From UBA9715 sp045614225 (GTDB lineage Bacteria; Actinomycetota; Coriobacteriia; Coriobacteriales; Eggerthellaceae): 36,227 nt of DNA. Of the stretch, positions 8,207-16,399 are shown one piece after another. Position 1 is the stretch's first letter. Each line of letters begins with the position of its first letter. Made by a program: the position numbers and the translations under genes. Below the pieces are notes generated by a model, which worked only from the letters and a program-made list of their open reading frames with translations, was not told the DNA's origin and did not search any database. The DNA is taken from assembly GCA_045614225.1 (NCBI GenBank), contig JAZLCO010000008.1, forward strand, positions 1 to 36,227. Reading direction: 5' to 3'.

Positions 8207-9130
8207 TTACGCCAGGGTCTCGCGCGCGACGTTCATGAATGCGTCGATGATGCTCCACTGATAGGTTTGCTGCTGCCAGCCGAAGCTGATGGGGTACTGG
8301 GCGGTCTCGCCGAGCCGCAAGGGCAGGAGCGACGCGAGTTGCTCGTCGGTCAGCGCGGCTTTCGCGAGATTTTCGGGACAGAAGCACGCGCCGACGCCCC
8401 GCACGCACAGGGCGAGCAGGGTCTCGGCGTTGCTCGACGTCGCCACGATGCGGGGATGCGAGATGCCCGCACGTTTGAGCAGCTGGCGCTCGATATGGCC
8501 GCCGATGTCGTCGATGCTGTTCAGCACGAGCGGGCAGTCGGCGATCGCCTCGTAATCGCCGTCTTCGAACCTGCGCGCCCGCTCGTCCGCCTCGTTGCCG
8601 TAGAGCGCCGAGAAGAGCTCGCGCGAGACGAGCATCACGACTTCCTCGCGATAGAACTCGGTGAGCTCGACGCCCGGGATGCTCTCGGGGAAGCTCGCGA
8701 TGGCGAGGTCGACTTCGCCTTCGATGAGCTTGCGTCGCAGCACGTCGTTCGTGTCTTCGATCAGCTCGATGCGGATGGCGGGGAAGCGGCTCTGGAACGC
8801 CACGATGATGTCGGGCAGGATGGTGCGGCCGCGCGTGTAGGTGATGCCGATGCGCAGCACACCTTGCTGGTTCTGTGAAATGTCGCAGAACTCCTGTTGC
8901 ATCACAGTGTACTCTTCGCGGAATGATTTCGCATAGCGCAACAGGACCTCGCCCGCATAGGTGAGCTCGAGTGGCACATGACGCACGATCAGCTGGCAGC
9001 CGAGCTCCTGCTCCAGCTTCGCGATGTTCGAGCTGAGCGATTGTTGGGTGATGTGCAGCTTCTGAGCTGCGCGGGTGAAGCTGCGCTCGCGCGCGAGCAT
9101 CTCGAAGTACGACAACGACACGAAATTCAT
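8207..9130 (-). CDS. LysR-family transcriptional regulator
   Basis: This 307-aa protein has the N-terminal winged helix of the LysR family (about residues 1-60; RSFTRAAQKLHITQQSLSSN is the recognition region). A periplasmic-binding-like effector domain follows from about 90. The start is ATG 9130: AGGAG lies 5 nt upstream, and that AGGAG would be inside the coding region if the TTG at 9145 were used. It is divergent from a gene for a 78-aa membrane protein. The shared 126-bp gap carries two AACAGTTT boxes 32 bp apart, so autoregulation and control of the small gene are plausible. The ligand is unknown. Confidence 0.9.
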   Translation of the reverse strand: MNFVSLSYFEMLARERSFTRAAQKLHITQQSLSSNIAKLEQELGCQLIVRHVPLELTYAGEVLLRYAKSFREEYTVMQQEFCDISQNQQGVLRIGITYTRGRTILPDIIVAFQSRFPAIRIELIEDTNDVLRRKLIEGEVDLAIASFPESIPGVELTEFYREEVVMLVSRELFSALYGNEADERARRFEDGDYEAIADCPLVLNSIDDIGGHIERQLLKRAGISHPRIVATSSNAETLLALCVRGVGACFCPENLAKAALTDEQLASLLPLRLGETAQYPISFGWQQQTYQWSIIDAFMNVARETLA

Positions 9131-9143
9131 CGGCGCTCCTGAC

Positions 9144-9183
9144 AACAGTTTTTACCTGTAACAAGTACCAATAATAACAGTTT
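9144..9183. promoter_or_regulatory. Candidate LysR operator: two AACAGTTT boxes
   Basis: AACAGTTT occurs at 9144-9151 and 9176-9183. The 32-bp offset is about three helical turns, so both face the same side of DNA. The second box overlaps the -35 region of the promoter facing the 78-aa gene. Confidence 0.4.
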
Positions 9184-9210
9184 GGAAATTAACTTGCCAC
9201 GCTTTAATCT
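9182..9210 (+). promoter_or_regulatory. Promoter for the 78-aa membrane protein
   Basis: TTGGAA (9182-9187) and TAATCT (9205-9210) are separated by 17 bp. Transcription would start near 9217, giving a leader of about 40 nt with an AAGGAGG ribosome site. Confidence 0.5.
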
Positions 9211-9256
9211 ATGCGTGAAGGGTAAACGTCCCACGTCGGCTTCAAGGAGGCCACAA

Positions 9257-9493
9257 ATGTTGCAGCTCATCGCCTTCGTTCTCGTTCTTGCTCTCATCTA
9301 TGTCGTCAAAGTTGCCGCAGTAATGCTGTCGCATGAAGAACTCGCCGCTGACAGTGCGGCGTTCGCTTGGGTTCATGCGAAGGAAGGCGACGACGACGCC
9401 TCTGCGACGTTGGTTTTCGAGGAAAAGGAAGCCACAGCTTCTACGCCCGATGCGCGTGTTGCTTCTCGTCCGATGCGTCGTTTGGCAGCATAA
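9257..9493 (+). CDS. Small single-pass membrane protein, family unknown
   Basis: This 78-aa product starts at ATG 9257, with AAGGAGG 6 nt upstream; an in-frame ATG at 9182 lies on top of the -35 box and is rejected. One hydrophobic helix (about residues 2-22, LQLIAFVLVLALIYVVKVAA) is followed by an acidic then Arg-rich hydrophilic tail. I do not recognise the family. Its position opposite the LysR gene with a good promoter suggests it may be the regulator's target. A perfect hairpin terminator follows 37 nt after the stop. Confidence 0.6.
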   Translation: MLQLIAFVLVLALIYVVKVAAVMLSHEELAADSAAFAWVHAKEGDDDASATLVFEEKEATASTPDARVASRPMRRLAA

Positions 9494-9529
9494 ACGTGCA
9501 TTAGCGCCGCGCAACCATCACAATCAAAC

Positions 9530-9565
9530 AAGATGGCCTGGAAGGGAATCCTTCCAGGCCATCTT
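9530..9565. terminator. Perfect 16-bp stem bidirectional terminator
   Basis: AAGATGGCCTGGAAGG and its exact complement flank a 4-nt GAAT loop. It lies between the converging 78-aa gene and the lipoprotein gene, with short T-containing tails on either strand. Confidence 0.85.
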
Positions 9566-9610
9566 CATTCGCGTTGCGCATCGAGCTTGGATGCGCTGCC
9601 AAGTGCGGTG

Positions 9611-10474
9611 TTACTTCGAGAACACCATGATTATCTCCACGCCACCCATCATTTCGCTCAGATCCATGACCAGGTTGCCGTTGTCGAGTTTCTGGACGGG
9701 AATCGTCACGTCGTCAATAACGATGGAGGCGCCATTGGCGTCCAGGGTCCACGAAGCCTCGTCGCCCATCATTGTGGCCTTACCGCCTTGCTCGATGATC
9801 ATGGTCGTGTCGGTGTCGCCCGACATGGCTGCGAGTGCTTCACTATCGCCGTACATGGAGATGCCCATCATGTTCATGGCGCACAGGTTCCAAGTGCCCA
9901 CGAACTCGCTCTCAGAAGTGACGGCCTTAGCGCCCTCGGAGGTGACGGCCGGTGCTTTCGCATAGTTGCCATCTTTGGTGAAAATCATCGTTCCGCTGAA
10001 ATCATCGTCTTCCATGACCATGGACACAGCGTCGTCTTCGTAGCTGAGCGGCGCGGTTGTGTCGTTGATCGTGAGTTCAGCAGTGGTGTCGCCCGTGGCT
10101 TTCCATGTGCCGTCGATCGTTTCGTCTTCCATGGTGAAGTTGGCGGAGCCATCGGCGTTAAGCTTGAGGACAACGTCATTACCGCCGATGATCATGCTGA
10201 AATCGCCAGCCACGGTGATGCCTTCGGTCTGCAGTGCGGCAATCTTCCATTCGCCGGCGAACAGCTGCTCAGGGCTGGCAGCTGTTGCGCTCGAGCTTGC
10301 AGCAGCAGCCGAAGACGCAGCCTCGCTTGCTGCACTCGTCGCACTTGCCGAAGTCGCCGAGTCTGAGCCGCTCGTCGAAGCAGCCGAGCTGGACGCGCTT
10401 CCTCCGCAGGCTGCCAACGCCAGGCAGCATACGCACAGCATGGAAGCGCACAGCAGTGCTAGATACTTCTTCAT
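9611..10474 (-). CDS. Lipoprotein with two lipocalin-like beta repeats
   Basis: This 287-aa protein starts at ATG 10474 after AAAGGGA. A longer frame to 10576 would bury the signal peptide and is rejected. The lipobox LAAC puts the lipidated cysteine at 23. A Ser/Ala/Thr-rich linker follows to about 65, then two tandem domains opening FAGEWKIAALQTEG and FVGTWNLCAMNMMG. Each ends with a strand of the type GTMIFTK / EIIMVFSK, suggesting small beta barrels. The specific family is not recognised; it is an outer-face anchored protein of unknown role. It is divergent from the DUF4230 gene. Confidence 0.8.
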   Translation of the reverse strand: MKKYLALLCASMLCVCCLALAACGGSASSSAASTSGSDSATSASATSAASEAASSAAAASSSATAASPEQLFAGEWKIAALQTEGITVAGDFSMIIGGNDVVLKLNADGSANFTMEDETIDGTWKATGDTTAELTINDTTAPLSYEDDAVSMVMEDDDFSGTMIFTKDGNYAKAPAVTSEGAKAVTSESEFVGTWNLCAMNMMGISMYGDSEALAAMSGDTDTTMIIEQGGKATMMGDEASWTLDANGASIVIDDVTIPVQKLDNGNLVMDLSEMMGGVEIIMVFSK

Positions 10475-10617
10475 GGTGTTCCCTTTCCCTTGGTTTCTAC
10501 CCTGGGGAAAGGATACCATGGTAGGGGGTGCCTCGATGCCATCATCTTGAATACAGTTCGGCAACTGATGGGTCATCGAAGCTGCTCAAGCGCCGGCTGT
10601 CCAAGGAGTTGAGGCTC

Positions 10618-11622
10618 ATGGGTGACAAGGTCAACATCACAAACTCTGGCAAGCGTGTCAGCAGCAAGAAATCAGACGAGCAGAAGAAGCGCCTCGACGA
10701 AATCGAGGACAAGAAGGCCGCCGACCGCAAAGCGGCTTCGGAAGCTGCCGACGCCGAGCGCGAAGCCGCGAAGGCCGAGGAAGAGCGCAAGCGTGCCGAG
10801 CGGGAAGCTGAAGAGAAGGCGAAAGCCGAGGCCGAAGAGGCTGCACAGGCCCGTCGCGAGGCTGTCGCCAAGATTGGCGCTGCTGCGCTTTCGGCAGGGG
10901 GCGCGGCTGTCAGCTCGGTTGCGGAGGATGCTCGCAAGGGCAAGCTCAAGGTGTCTTCGAAAACCATCCTATTCGCCGTGATCGGCCTTGCCATCGTGGC
11001 ATTGCTGCTCTTCATCGCGTGGCCGCGGCTTTCCGCGCTGTTGTTCCCCGAACCCGAAACGCATGTCGCCGTCGAGTTGAGCGAGAGCGCCGTCATGGGC
11101 AACACGACGGCCGAGATTGGCGATGCGATTCTCGGCGAGGCGCGTCAGAAGCAAGAGCTCGTCGTGTGGGAGCAGGACATCCAAGTCGACAGCGAGATCT
11201 CCCAGGCGCTTGCGAACATTCCCATCTTCGCGAAAACCAAGACGGTGCGCAGCTTCGGCACGGGCGTCTACACGGTCGACATGGGGTCGATTGACGAGTC
11301 GGCCATCGATGTCGACGAGCAGGCGCGCGCGGTCACGATGAGCATCCCGCACACGCAGCTTCAGTACATCACGAAGGACCTCGAGAGAACCGAGTTCGAG
11401 GACACGCAGCATGCCATCCTGGGATTTGGCGACGTGAAGCTCACGCAGGAGCAGCAGAACCTGCTCGAGCGCTCGATCGAGGACGCCATGCGCGCCGAGC
11501 TCGAGTCAGATGCCTGCTTCGAGGACGCCGACGCTGCGGCGTTGCTCGTGGTCTATGACGTGTATCAGCCGCTCATTGCGCAGATCGACAACACCTACAC
11601 GCTTGAGGTGCAGTTCGCGTAA
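10618..11622 (+). CDS. DUF4230-type membrane protein with an N-terminal coiled coil
   Basis: This 334-aa protein starts at ATG 10618, with AAGGAG 9 nt upstream; the earlier in-frame ATG at 10528 has no such site. Residues about 19-82 form a highly charged Lys/Glu/Ala/Arg helix, predicted coiled coil. One membrane helix follows at about 116-135, then an extracellular domain resembling DUF4230 (about 150-334, with GTGVYTVDMGSID and the acidic C-terminal helix). The topology is cytosolic coiled coil and external domain. The function of DUF4230 is not established. It is divergent from the lipoprotein gene across 143 bp. Confidence 0.75.
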   Translation: MGDKVNITNSGKRVSSKKSDEQKKRLDEIEDKKAADRKAASEAADAEREAAKAEEERKRAEREAEEKAKAEAEEAAQARREAVAKIGAAALSAGGAAVSSVAEDARKGKLKVSSKTILFAVIGLAIVALLLFIAWPRLSALLFPEPETHVAVELSESAVMGNTTAEIGDAILGEARQKQELVVWEQDIQVDSEISQALANIPIFAKTKTVRSFGTGVYTVDMGSIDESAIDVDEQARAVTMSIPHTQLQYITKDLERTEFEDTQHAILGFGDVKLTQEQQNLLERSIEDAMRAELESDACFEDADAAALLVVYDVYQPLIAQIDNTYTLEVQFA

Positions 11623-11690
11623 AACCAGAGGCGCTGCGAGCCCGAAAGCTCCCAGGCCGGCAACGAAGACAGCTCTTTTCAAGCATGCCT

Positions 11691-11696
11691 TAGAAT
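11691..11696 (+). promoter_or_regulatory. -10 box of hydrolase paralog A
   Basis: TAGAAT lies about 45 nt before the chosen ATG. The paralogous gene at 17916-18719 has TAAAAT in the equivalent place (complement 18754-18759) within a similar GCCTTA context, which supports both. Confidence 0.5.
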
Positions 11697-11741
11697 GGGG
11701 CGAAAACGACTTCGACGAAGAATCGGGAAATGGCGCCGCAT

Positions 11742-12542
11742 ATGCAAATCGAAACAGTCAAGACGGACTCGTTCGCGATGGACTATTTCAAGTTCGGCCA
11801 GGGCGAGGAAACGCTCGTGATCCTTCCAGGGCTCAGCGTGCAAAGCGTTATGGGTCTTGCGGATGCCGTTGCGAACGCATACAAGCTGTTGACAGATGAT
11901 TTCACGGTCTACGTGTTTGACCGCAGGAAGGAATTGCCCGCTGCGTACTCCGTCTACGATATGGCGCAGGATACGGCAGAAGCGTTCCAGGTGTTGGGTC
12001 TACGCCACGTGTCTGTTTTGGGTGCGTCCCAGGGTGGCATGATTGCCATGCTGGTGGCCATCGAACATCCAGATTTGGTGCAGAAGCTCGTTTTGTGCTC
12101 CACGGCTGCTCGTATGGCAGAAACCCAGTACCAGGCAATCGAGAGGTGGGTCCAGCTGGCAAAGGCCGGGTGCGCAGCGGATCTGTACCTGGCGTTCGGG
12201 GAGGCGCTCTATCCGCACGATACGTTCGAACAGTTGCGACTACTTCTGATCGATGCTGCGAAAACCGTGACCGACGAAGAACTGGACCGCTTCGTCATTT
12301 TGGCGGAAGGCATGAAGGGCTTTGACGTCACAGGCGATCTGGGCGAGATTGCATGCCCAGTGTTCTTGGTTGGCTCGAAAGACGATCGAGTTCTCGGGGC
12401 TGATGCAACAGAGCAGATTGCGCAGCGTTTGAGCGGGCGATCGGATTTCTCGCTTCACATGTATGACGGCTATGGGCACGCTGTGTACGACACCGCGCCG
12501 GATTTCAAAGAGCGCGTGCTGCGCTTCCTCGTGTCGGAGTAG
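11742..12542 (+). CDS. Alpha/beta hydrolase, paralog A
   Basis: This 266-aa cytosolic hydrolase has nucleophile Ser96 in GASQGG, an acid in GSKDD (Asp214 or 215) and His246 in YGHAVYD. The fold resembles small serine hydrolases and lipases; the substrate is unknown. It is a close paralog of the product at 17916-18719: 74 of the first 100 residues are identical by hand count. ATG 11742 is chosen because similarity to the paralog and a GGGAA/AGGA site 12 nt upstream are shared there. ATG 11730 (adding MAPH) is possible. No signal peptide is seen. It lies upstream of the PTS gene on the same strand, with a separate promoter between. Confidence 0.85.
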   Translation: MQIETVKTDSFAMDYFKFGQGEETLVILPGLSVQSVMGLADAVANAYKLLTDDFTVYVFDRRKELPAAYSVYDMAQDTAEAFQVLGLRHVSVLGASQGGMIAMLVAIEHPDLVQKLVLCSTAARMAETQYQAIERWVQLAKAGCAADLYLAFGEALYPHDTFEQLRLLLIDAAKTVTDEELDRFVILAEGMKGFDVTGDLGEIACPVFLVGSKDDRVLGADATEQIAQRLSGRSDFSLHMYDGYGHAVYDTAPDFKERVLRFLVSE

Positions 12543-12590
12543 CAAAACCGCAATCAACTATCATTCGCAAGCGCCTCGGGCGGATTCGCG

Positions 12591-12596
12591 TACAAT
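12591..12596 (+). promoter_or_regulatory. -10 box of the PTS gene
   Basis: TACAAT lies 43 nt before the GTG start, with no clear -35. The leader carries GAAAGGA at 12624-12630. Confidence 0.4.
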
Positions 12597-12638
12597 AGAG
12601 GTCGCTGAAGATGCTGTCCTTCTGAAAGGATTCTCGCT

Positions 12639-14675
12639 GTGGGCGACCAGCAGCTTTCGACAATCGTCTCTGCTCTCGGGGGCTTGGGCAACATTACCTC
12701 TGCCGCGAACTGCATGACCAGGCTGCGCGTTACCGTCGTCGACGAGAGCCTCGTCGACGAGACCGCCATCAAGCAGAACTCCGCGGTTCTGGGTCTGGTG
12801 CACGATCGGCAAGCTTATTACGAGATAGTCGTGGGCCCGGGCAGGGCCAAGACCTTTGCGACCAAAGTGCAAGACATGATGAAGAGTGCCGGCATCGCCC
12901 ATGGCGGAACGGCGGGTCCCGCCGTGGAAGCGACACCAGACCAGCAGCTCTCGATGCGCGACAGGTTCAAGCGCTTCTGCAAAATCCTCGGTGGTATCTT
13001 CGTGCCGATGATTCCCGGCTTCATCGTGTCGGGCATCTGCGGCAGCTTCGCCATGATCATCCAGCAGCTCGTGCCTGGCTACTCAGACAACATCGTCTGG
13101 GGATGCCTGTACAACCTGCTGTTCCTCATCCAGCAATCGTTGCTTGCCTACCTCACGGCGTGGACGGGGTATCGCGCTGCCGAGCAATTCGGCGCTACTC
13201 CCGTTCTGGGCGGCATGCTGGGCATGATCACCTCCATGAGCAACATCAACGACATCGCTACGTTCCTGGGGCTCTACAACGCCGACTCTCCGCTCAGCTC
13301 TATCCTCATGACGGGGAAGGGCGGCGTGTTGGCGGTTGTGGTTGGCGTGTTCCTGCTGGCAAAAGTCGAGCGCCTTGTAGACGACCACATGCCAGACGTG
13401 CTGAAAGTCATCGGCACGCCACTCGTCACCATGCTGATCTGCACGACCTTCTACGTGCTCATCATCATGCCCGCCGCTGGCTTCGTGGCATCGTGGCTTT
13501 GCGCCGGCATGAATGCCGTATGCATGAGCGATCACGTGATTGTCCGCATCATCACAGGATATGTGGGCGCGGCGCTGTTCTTGCCGTTGGTGGCCTTGGG
13601 CATGCACCACGGGTTGGTGGCGCTCTACGCTATCCAACTACAATCAGTGGGATACGTGACCCTCTATCCCGCGCTGTGCATGGCGGGCGCCGGCCAGGTA
13701 GGTGCGGCAATCGCAATCCGCCACAAGGCTAAGAAGTGCGGAAACACGAAAGTTGTGGCCATCGCCGATGCGGGCATTCCCGCCGGCTTCCTGGGCGTTG
13801 GCGAACCGTTGGTGTACAGCTTGACGCTGCCCATGGGGAAGCCTTTCATCACCGCTGGTCTTGGCGCCGGATTCGGTGGCGCGTTCGTCATGTTTATGCA
13901 GGTGGCTGCAACTGCGTGGGGGCCTTCCGGTCTGCTTGGCTTGTGCGTGATGGACGCGGGGCCGGCCGGCATGGCTACGAGCTTGGGCTCCTATGCGATA
14001 GGTCTGGCCATCAGCTACATCATGGGCTTCATCATCACCAACGCCGTGGTGAAAGAGCAGGAAGTGGCCGAGCTCTACCGTGACGAGATGTCGGATGCGC
14101 AGCAGGCTGCGGATTCCAGCACGCCGGCTTCGACGGCCTCTCAAACTTCATCGGATGTGAAGCAGGTTGCGGATCTGGGCGCGTCGACTCCAACGGGCTC
14201 TCAAGCTTCAACAGCAAGCGCAGACGGTGACCTTCCGCCCGCCGAGCCGCCCGTGGGACCTGCAATCGTTCATGGGCAACCCGTCGCCCTGGAAGGCATG
14301 ATTCTGCTTGCTCCCGCAGATGGTCAGCTCATCGCTCAGAAGCAGATCAGCGACAAGACTTTCAGGGAAGGCTATCTCGGCAGTTGCTTCGGCATAGTGC
14401 CGAGTGAAGGTGTCGTTTATGCCCCGTGTTCGGGCGTGGTGGCTCTAGAGACAGAGTCCCACTACGCGTTTGTGATCGAAGATCCGCAAGGCCAGCGGGT
14501 CATGACTCACGTCGGGCTCGGTACCGTCAACATGAATGGTGAAGGCTTCGAGCCATTGGTTGACCAAGGCGACTCAGTTGAAGCGGGCGAACGACTGCTG
14601 AACTTCGATCGCGCTCTCGTCCGTGCTAGTGGTTACGAAGACACAATCATCACTGCTTTGATGGAAAACGCCTGA
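12639..14675 (+). CDS. PTS permease, glucose superfamily, EIIB-EIIC-EIIA fusion (MurP-like)
   Basis: This 678-aa protein carries all membrane-associated PTS domains for phosphoenolpyruvate-driven sugar uptake. EIIB at about 1-85 has the phosphocysteine in NCMTRLRV (Cys25). EIIC at about 105-475 opens with FVPMIPGFIVSGI and has many helices. A Ser/Thr/Ala-rich linker at about 485-545 leads to EIIA at about 548-678, with the paired histidines His608 and His624 (THVGLGTVNMNGEGF). EIIB and EIIC resemble MurP, the N-acetylmuramate permease, most closely from memory, but MurP lacks its own EIIA and no MurNAc-6-phosphate etherase gene is nearby. The start is GTG with GAAAGGA 8 nt upstream. Its 3' end is partly duplicated into the next gene's leader. 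Confidence 0.88.
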   Translation: MGDQQLSTIVSALGGLGNITSAANCMTRLRVTVVDESLVDETAIKQNSAVLGLVHDRQAYYEIVVGPGRAKTFATKVQDMMKSAGIAHGGTAGPAVEATPDQQLSMRDRFKRFCKILGGIFVPMIPGFIVSGICGSFAMIIQQLVPGYSDNIVWGCLYNLLFLIQQSLLAYLTAWTGYRAAEQFGATPVLGGMLGMITSMSNINDIATFLGLYNADSPLSSILMTGKGGVLAVVVGVFLLAKVERLVDDHMPDVLKVIGTPLVTMLICTTFYVLIIMPAAGFVASWLCAGMNAVCMSDHVIVRIITGYVGAALFLPLVALGMHHGLVALYAIQLQSVGYVTLYPALCMAGAGQVGAAIAIRHKAKKCGNTKVVAIADAGIPAGFLGVGEPLVYSLTLPMGKPFITAGLGAGFGGAFVMFMQVAATAWGPSGLLGLCVMDAGPAGMATSLGSYAIGLAISYIMGFIITNAVVKEQEVAELYRDEMSDAQQAADSSTPASTASQTSSDVKQVADLGASTPTGSQASTASADGDLPPAEPPVGPAIVHGQPVALEGMILLAPADGQLIAQKQISDKTFREGYLGSCFGIVPSEGVVYAPCSGVVALETESHYAFVIEDPQGQRVMTHVGLGTVNMNGEGFEPLVDQGDSVEAGERLLNFDRALVRASGYEDTIITALMENA

Positions 14676-14723
14676 TTGCGGTGCGAACATCATGGAAAAC
14701 GTCTCAATGCGCAGAAGGAACAT
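14661..14723 (+). repeat. ~31-bp tandem duplication of the PTS gene tail
   Basis: ATGGAAAACGCCTGATTGCG... (14661-14691) is echoed by ATGGAAAACGTCTCAATGCG... (14692-14723). Both end in GAACAT. The first copy holds the PTS stop codon. The second forms the apparent start region of the NUDIX gene. Confidence 0.6.
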
Positions 14724-15120
14724 GAAGACAATCAATGTAGTCGCGGCCATCATCAAGCAAGGTGATTGCATACTCGCCACGCAGCGGGGTTATGGCGATC
14801 ATGCGGGCGGCTGGGAGTTTCCCGGTGGCAAGATCGAGCCGGGTGAGACGCCCGAAGAAGCGCTCGTGCGCGAAATTCACGAAGAGCTCGAGGCGCTGGT
14901 CTCGGTCGATTCGTTGGTCACAGTGGTTGACCACGACTACGAGACGTTCCACTTGCACATGCACTGTTTCCTGTGTCACGTGGCGGTTGGCGCGCTCGAG
15001 CTCCACGAGCATATGGCTGCAAAATGGCTCGATGCAGATTCCATCGATTCAGTCGGCTGGCTGCCCGCCGACCAAAAAGTTGTTCAGGCAATCAAGGACC
15101 AGGGTATTCTCGAAACCTGA
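14722..15120 (+). CDS. MutT-type NUDIX hydrolase (8-oxo-dGTP diphosphatase-like)
   Basis: This 132-aa enzyme has a near-complete Nudix box, GGKIEPGETPEEAL then REIHEEL, at about 35-56; the usual Gly after EEx is Glu. The opening MKTINVVAAIIKQGD lines up with the first strand of E. coli MutT, so ATG 14722 is preferred over in-frame ATGs at 14692 and 14707, which lie in a duplicated copy of the upstream gene's tail. The AAGGA before 14722 is closer than usual, so 14707 remains possible. Family members remove oxidised nucleotides such as 8-oxo-dGTP. It converges on the URO-D gene with only 21 bp between. Confidence 0.85.
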   Translation: MKTINVVAAIIKQGDCILATQRGYGDHAGGWEFPGGKIEPGETPEEALVREIHEELEALVSVDSLVTVVDHDYETFHLHMHCFLCHVAVGALELHEHMAAKWLDADSIDSVGWLPADQKVVQAIKDQGILET

Positions 15121-15141
15121 CGATGGCGGTATCGCAAACGG

Positions 15142-16176
15142 TTACTTTCCAGCCATCATCAGCTGGAATGCATACTCGGTGGCCTTCTGGGCAATGGGCG
15201 CCATGAATGATGCGATGACTTGAGGGTCAAGCGAGTTGGGGTAGCGGAATCCGAAGAAGCAATAGCCGCGATGATACTTGCCATAGGTATCGAGGCAGCG
15301 CATCACTTCTGCTTCGACCTCTTCAGTCGTAGCACTCTCGCGTGCCACGGGGCCGTTGGAGTCGAATCCGCCGACAAAGCCGAAGCGATCGCCGTACTTC
15401 TCGATGAGACTTTCGATATCGTTGCTGATCTGAACCGATGACCATACAACCCATCCGCAGTCGATCATGTCCTCGACGATTGCTTCAGCGTGCCCGCAGC
15501 AGTGATAAATGGGCATCACACCGCGATCGATGCACGCCTGCGCGAAGCGCTTGTGGTGTGGCTTGATCATCGCGCGATACGTCTCCGGTGACATGAACAG
15601 GTCCTTCTCGGTGGCGATGTCGTCGTAGTAGGTGATGGTGTCCGGGTGCCAGGCGTCGATGATGTAGTCGAGCGATGCGATCTTGTAATCGGTGATGGCG
15701 GTGAGCAGCGCGGTCGTTTCCTCGGGGTCCGCGACGAGTGCGATAAGCGATTCCTCGAAGCCCATGAGGGCGGCTAGGCGCTCGAACACGCCATTGCCGA
15801 ACCCGAAATCGACTGCTTCGAAATCGCGATTGGGCTCGCCAATCATCTGGCATTCCATGGCATAGGCAGCTTTCCAATCGAACTCAGCAGGGTTGGGGAT
15901 GGTGATCTGCTCGCGCCACTCGTCGATGTCGGTCAGCGGGATGACGCTCACGTCGGGTACACCTGCTCCGCCACCCGTCGAGGGATACTCCCATTTGTTG
16001 CCGAAACCGTCCATGTGGTCGCCGAATTGGTTGCCTTTCTCGATGGCCGGGCCGTTGATTGCGCCGAAGCCCATGACCTTGTTACCGACGAAGCTGTTAG
16101 GAATCAGCGGGGTCTCCTCATGGTTCAGGAACTTAAAGTAGTTGGCCTTGAAGTCGAATTGGGGCTGTTCGCTCAT
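15142..16176 (-). CDS. Uroporphyrinogen decarboxylase-family (MtaA/MtbA-like) methyltransferase
   Basis: This 344-aa protein belongs to the URO-D superfamily (TIM barrel). Tetrapyrrole synthesis is unlikely because the N-terminus lacks the URO-D RxPPVW-type region. The catalytic end resembles methylcobamide:CoM/THF methyltransferases: IYHCCGHAEAIVEDMIDCG at 223-241 offers His225, Cys226/227 and Cys240 as zinc ligands. In Eggerthellaceae such proteins are common in corrinoid-dependent demethylation, but no corrinoid protein gene is adjacent. ATG 16176 is chosen for the GAGGAG upstream; the ATG at 16236 lies 60 nt beyond it. It is divergent from a PucR-type regulator gene, which probably controls it. 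Confidence 0.82.
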   Translation of the reverse strand: MSEQPQFDFKANYFKFLNHEETPLIPNSFVGNKVMGFGAINGPAIEKGNQFGDHMDGFGNKWEYPSTGGGAGVPDVSVIPLTDIDEWREQITIPNPAEFDWKAAYAMECQMIGEPNRDFEAVDFGFGNGVFERLAALMGFEESLIALVADPEETTALLTAITDYKIASLDYIIDAWHPDTITYYDDIATEKDLFMSPETYRAMIKPHHKRFAQACIDRGVMPIYHCCGHAEAIVEDMIDCGWVVWSSVQISNDIESLIEKYGDRFGFVGGFDSNGPVARESATTEEVEAEVMRCLDTYGKYHRGYCFFGFRYPNSLDPQVIASFMAPIAQKATEYAFQLMMAGK

Positions 16177-16251
16177 GATGACACGCTCCTCTTTGGTTGG
16201 AATATACGAATCACTGTTGAAGCTCAATTTACCCATCTGCGCATGTGGTAA

Positions 16252-16337
16252 TTGAATAATAGTCAGTTCAGAGTGTTGTTCCTACGTCCATTCGATACGA
16301 CTTTTTATCAAATTTGAATAGTCAATTTAGCTATAAT
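16252..16337. promoter_or_regulatory. Divergent control region of the URO-D and PucR-type genes
   Basis: This AT-rich segment holds a perfect TATAAT (16332-16337) facing the regulator gene and a 10-bp palindrome TCAAATTTGA (16308-16317). It also holds two similar boxes, TTGAATAATAGTCA (16252-16265) and TTGAATAGTCA (16314-16324). These are candidate sites for the divergent regulator. Confidence 0.4.
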
Positions 16338-16399
16338 GGACAAATACCGATATGGTAGTTAAAGCACGACAAATCTTCCGAACAACGGTGGGGAATACC

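Noticed and set aside
6776..8878. 700-aa plus-strand frame opposite alr and LysR
   Set aside because: It spans two well-supported genes on the other strand and has shadow-like composition.
15142..16176. hemE (true uroporphyrinogen decarboxylase)
   Set aside because: The N-terminal substrate-binding region of HemE is absent and a zinc-type HCC motif is present; no haem genes are nearby.
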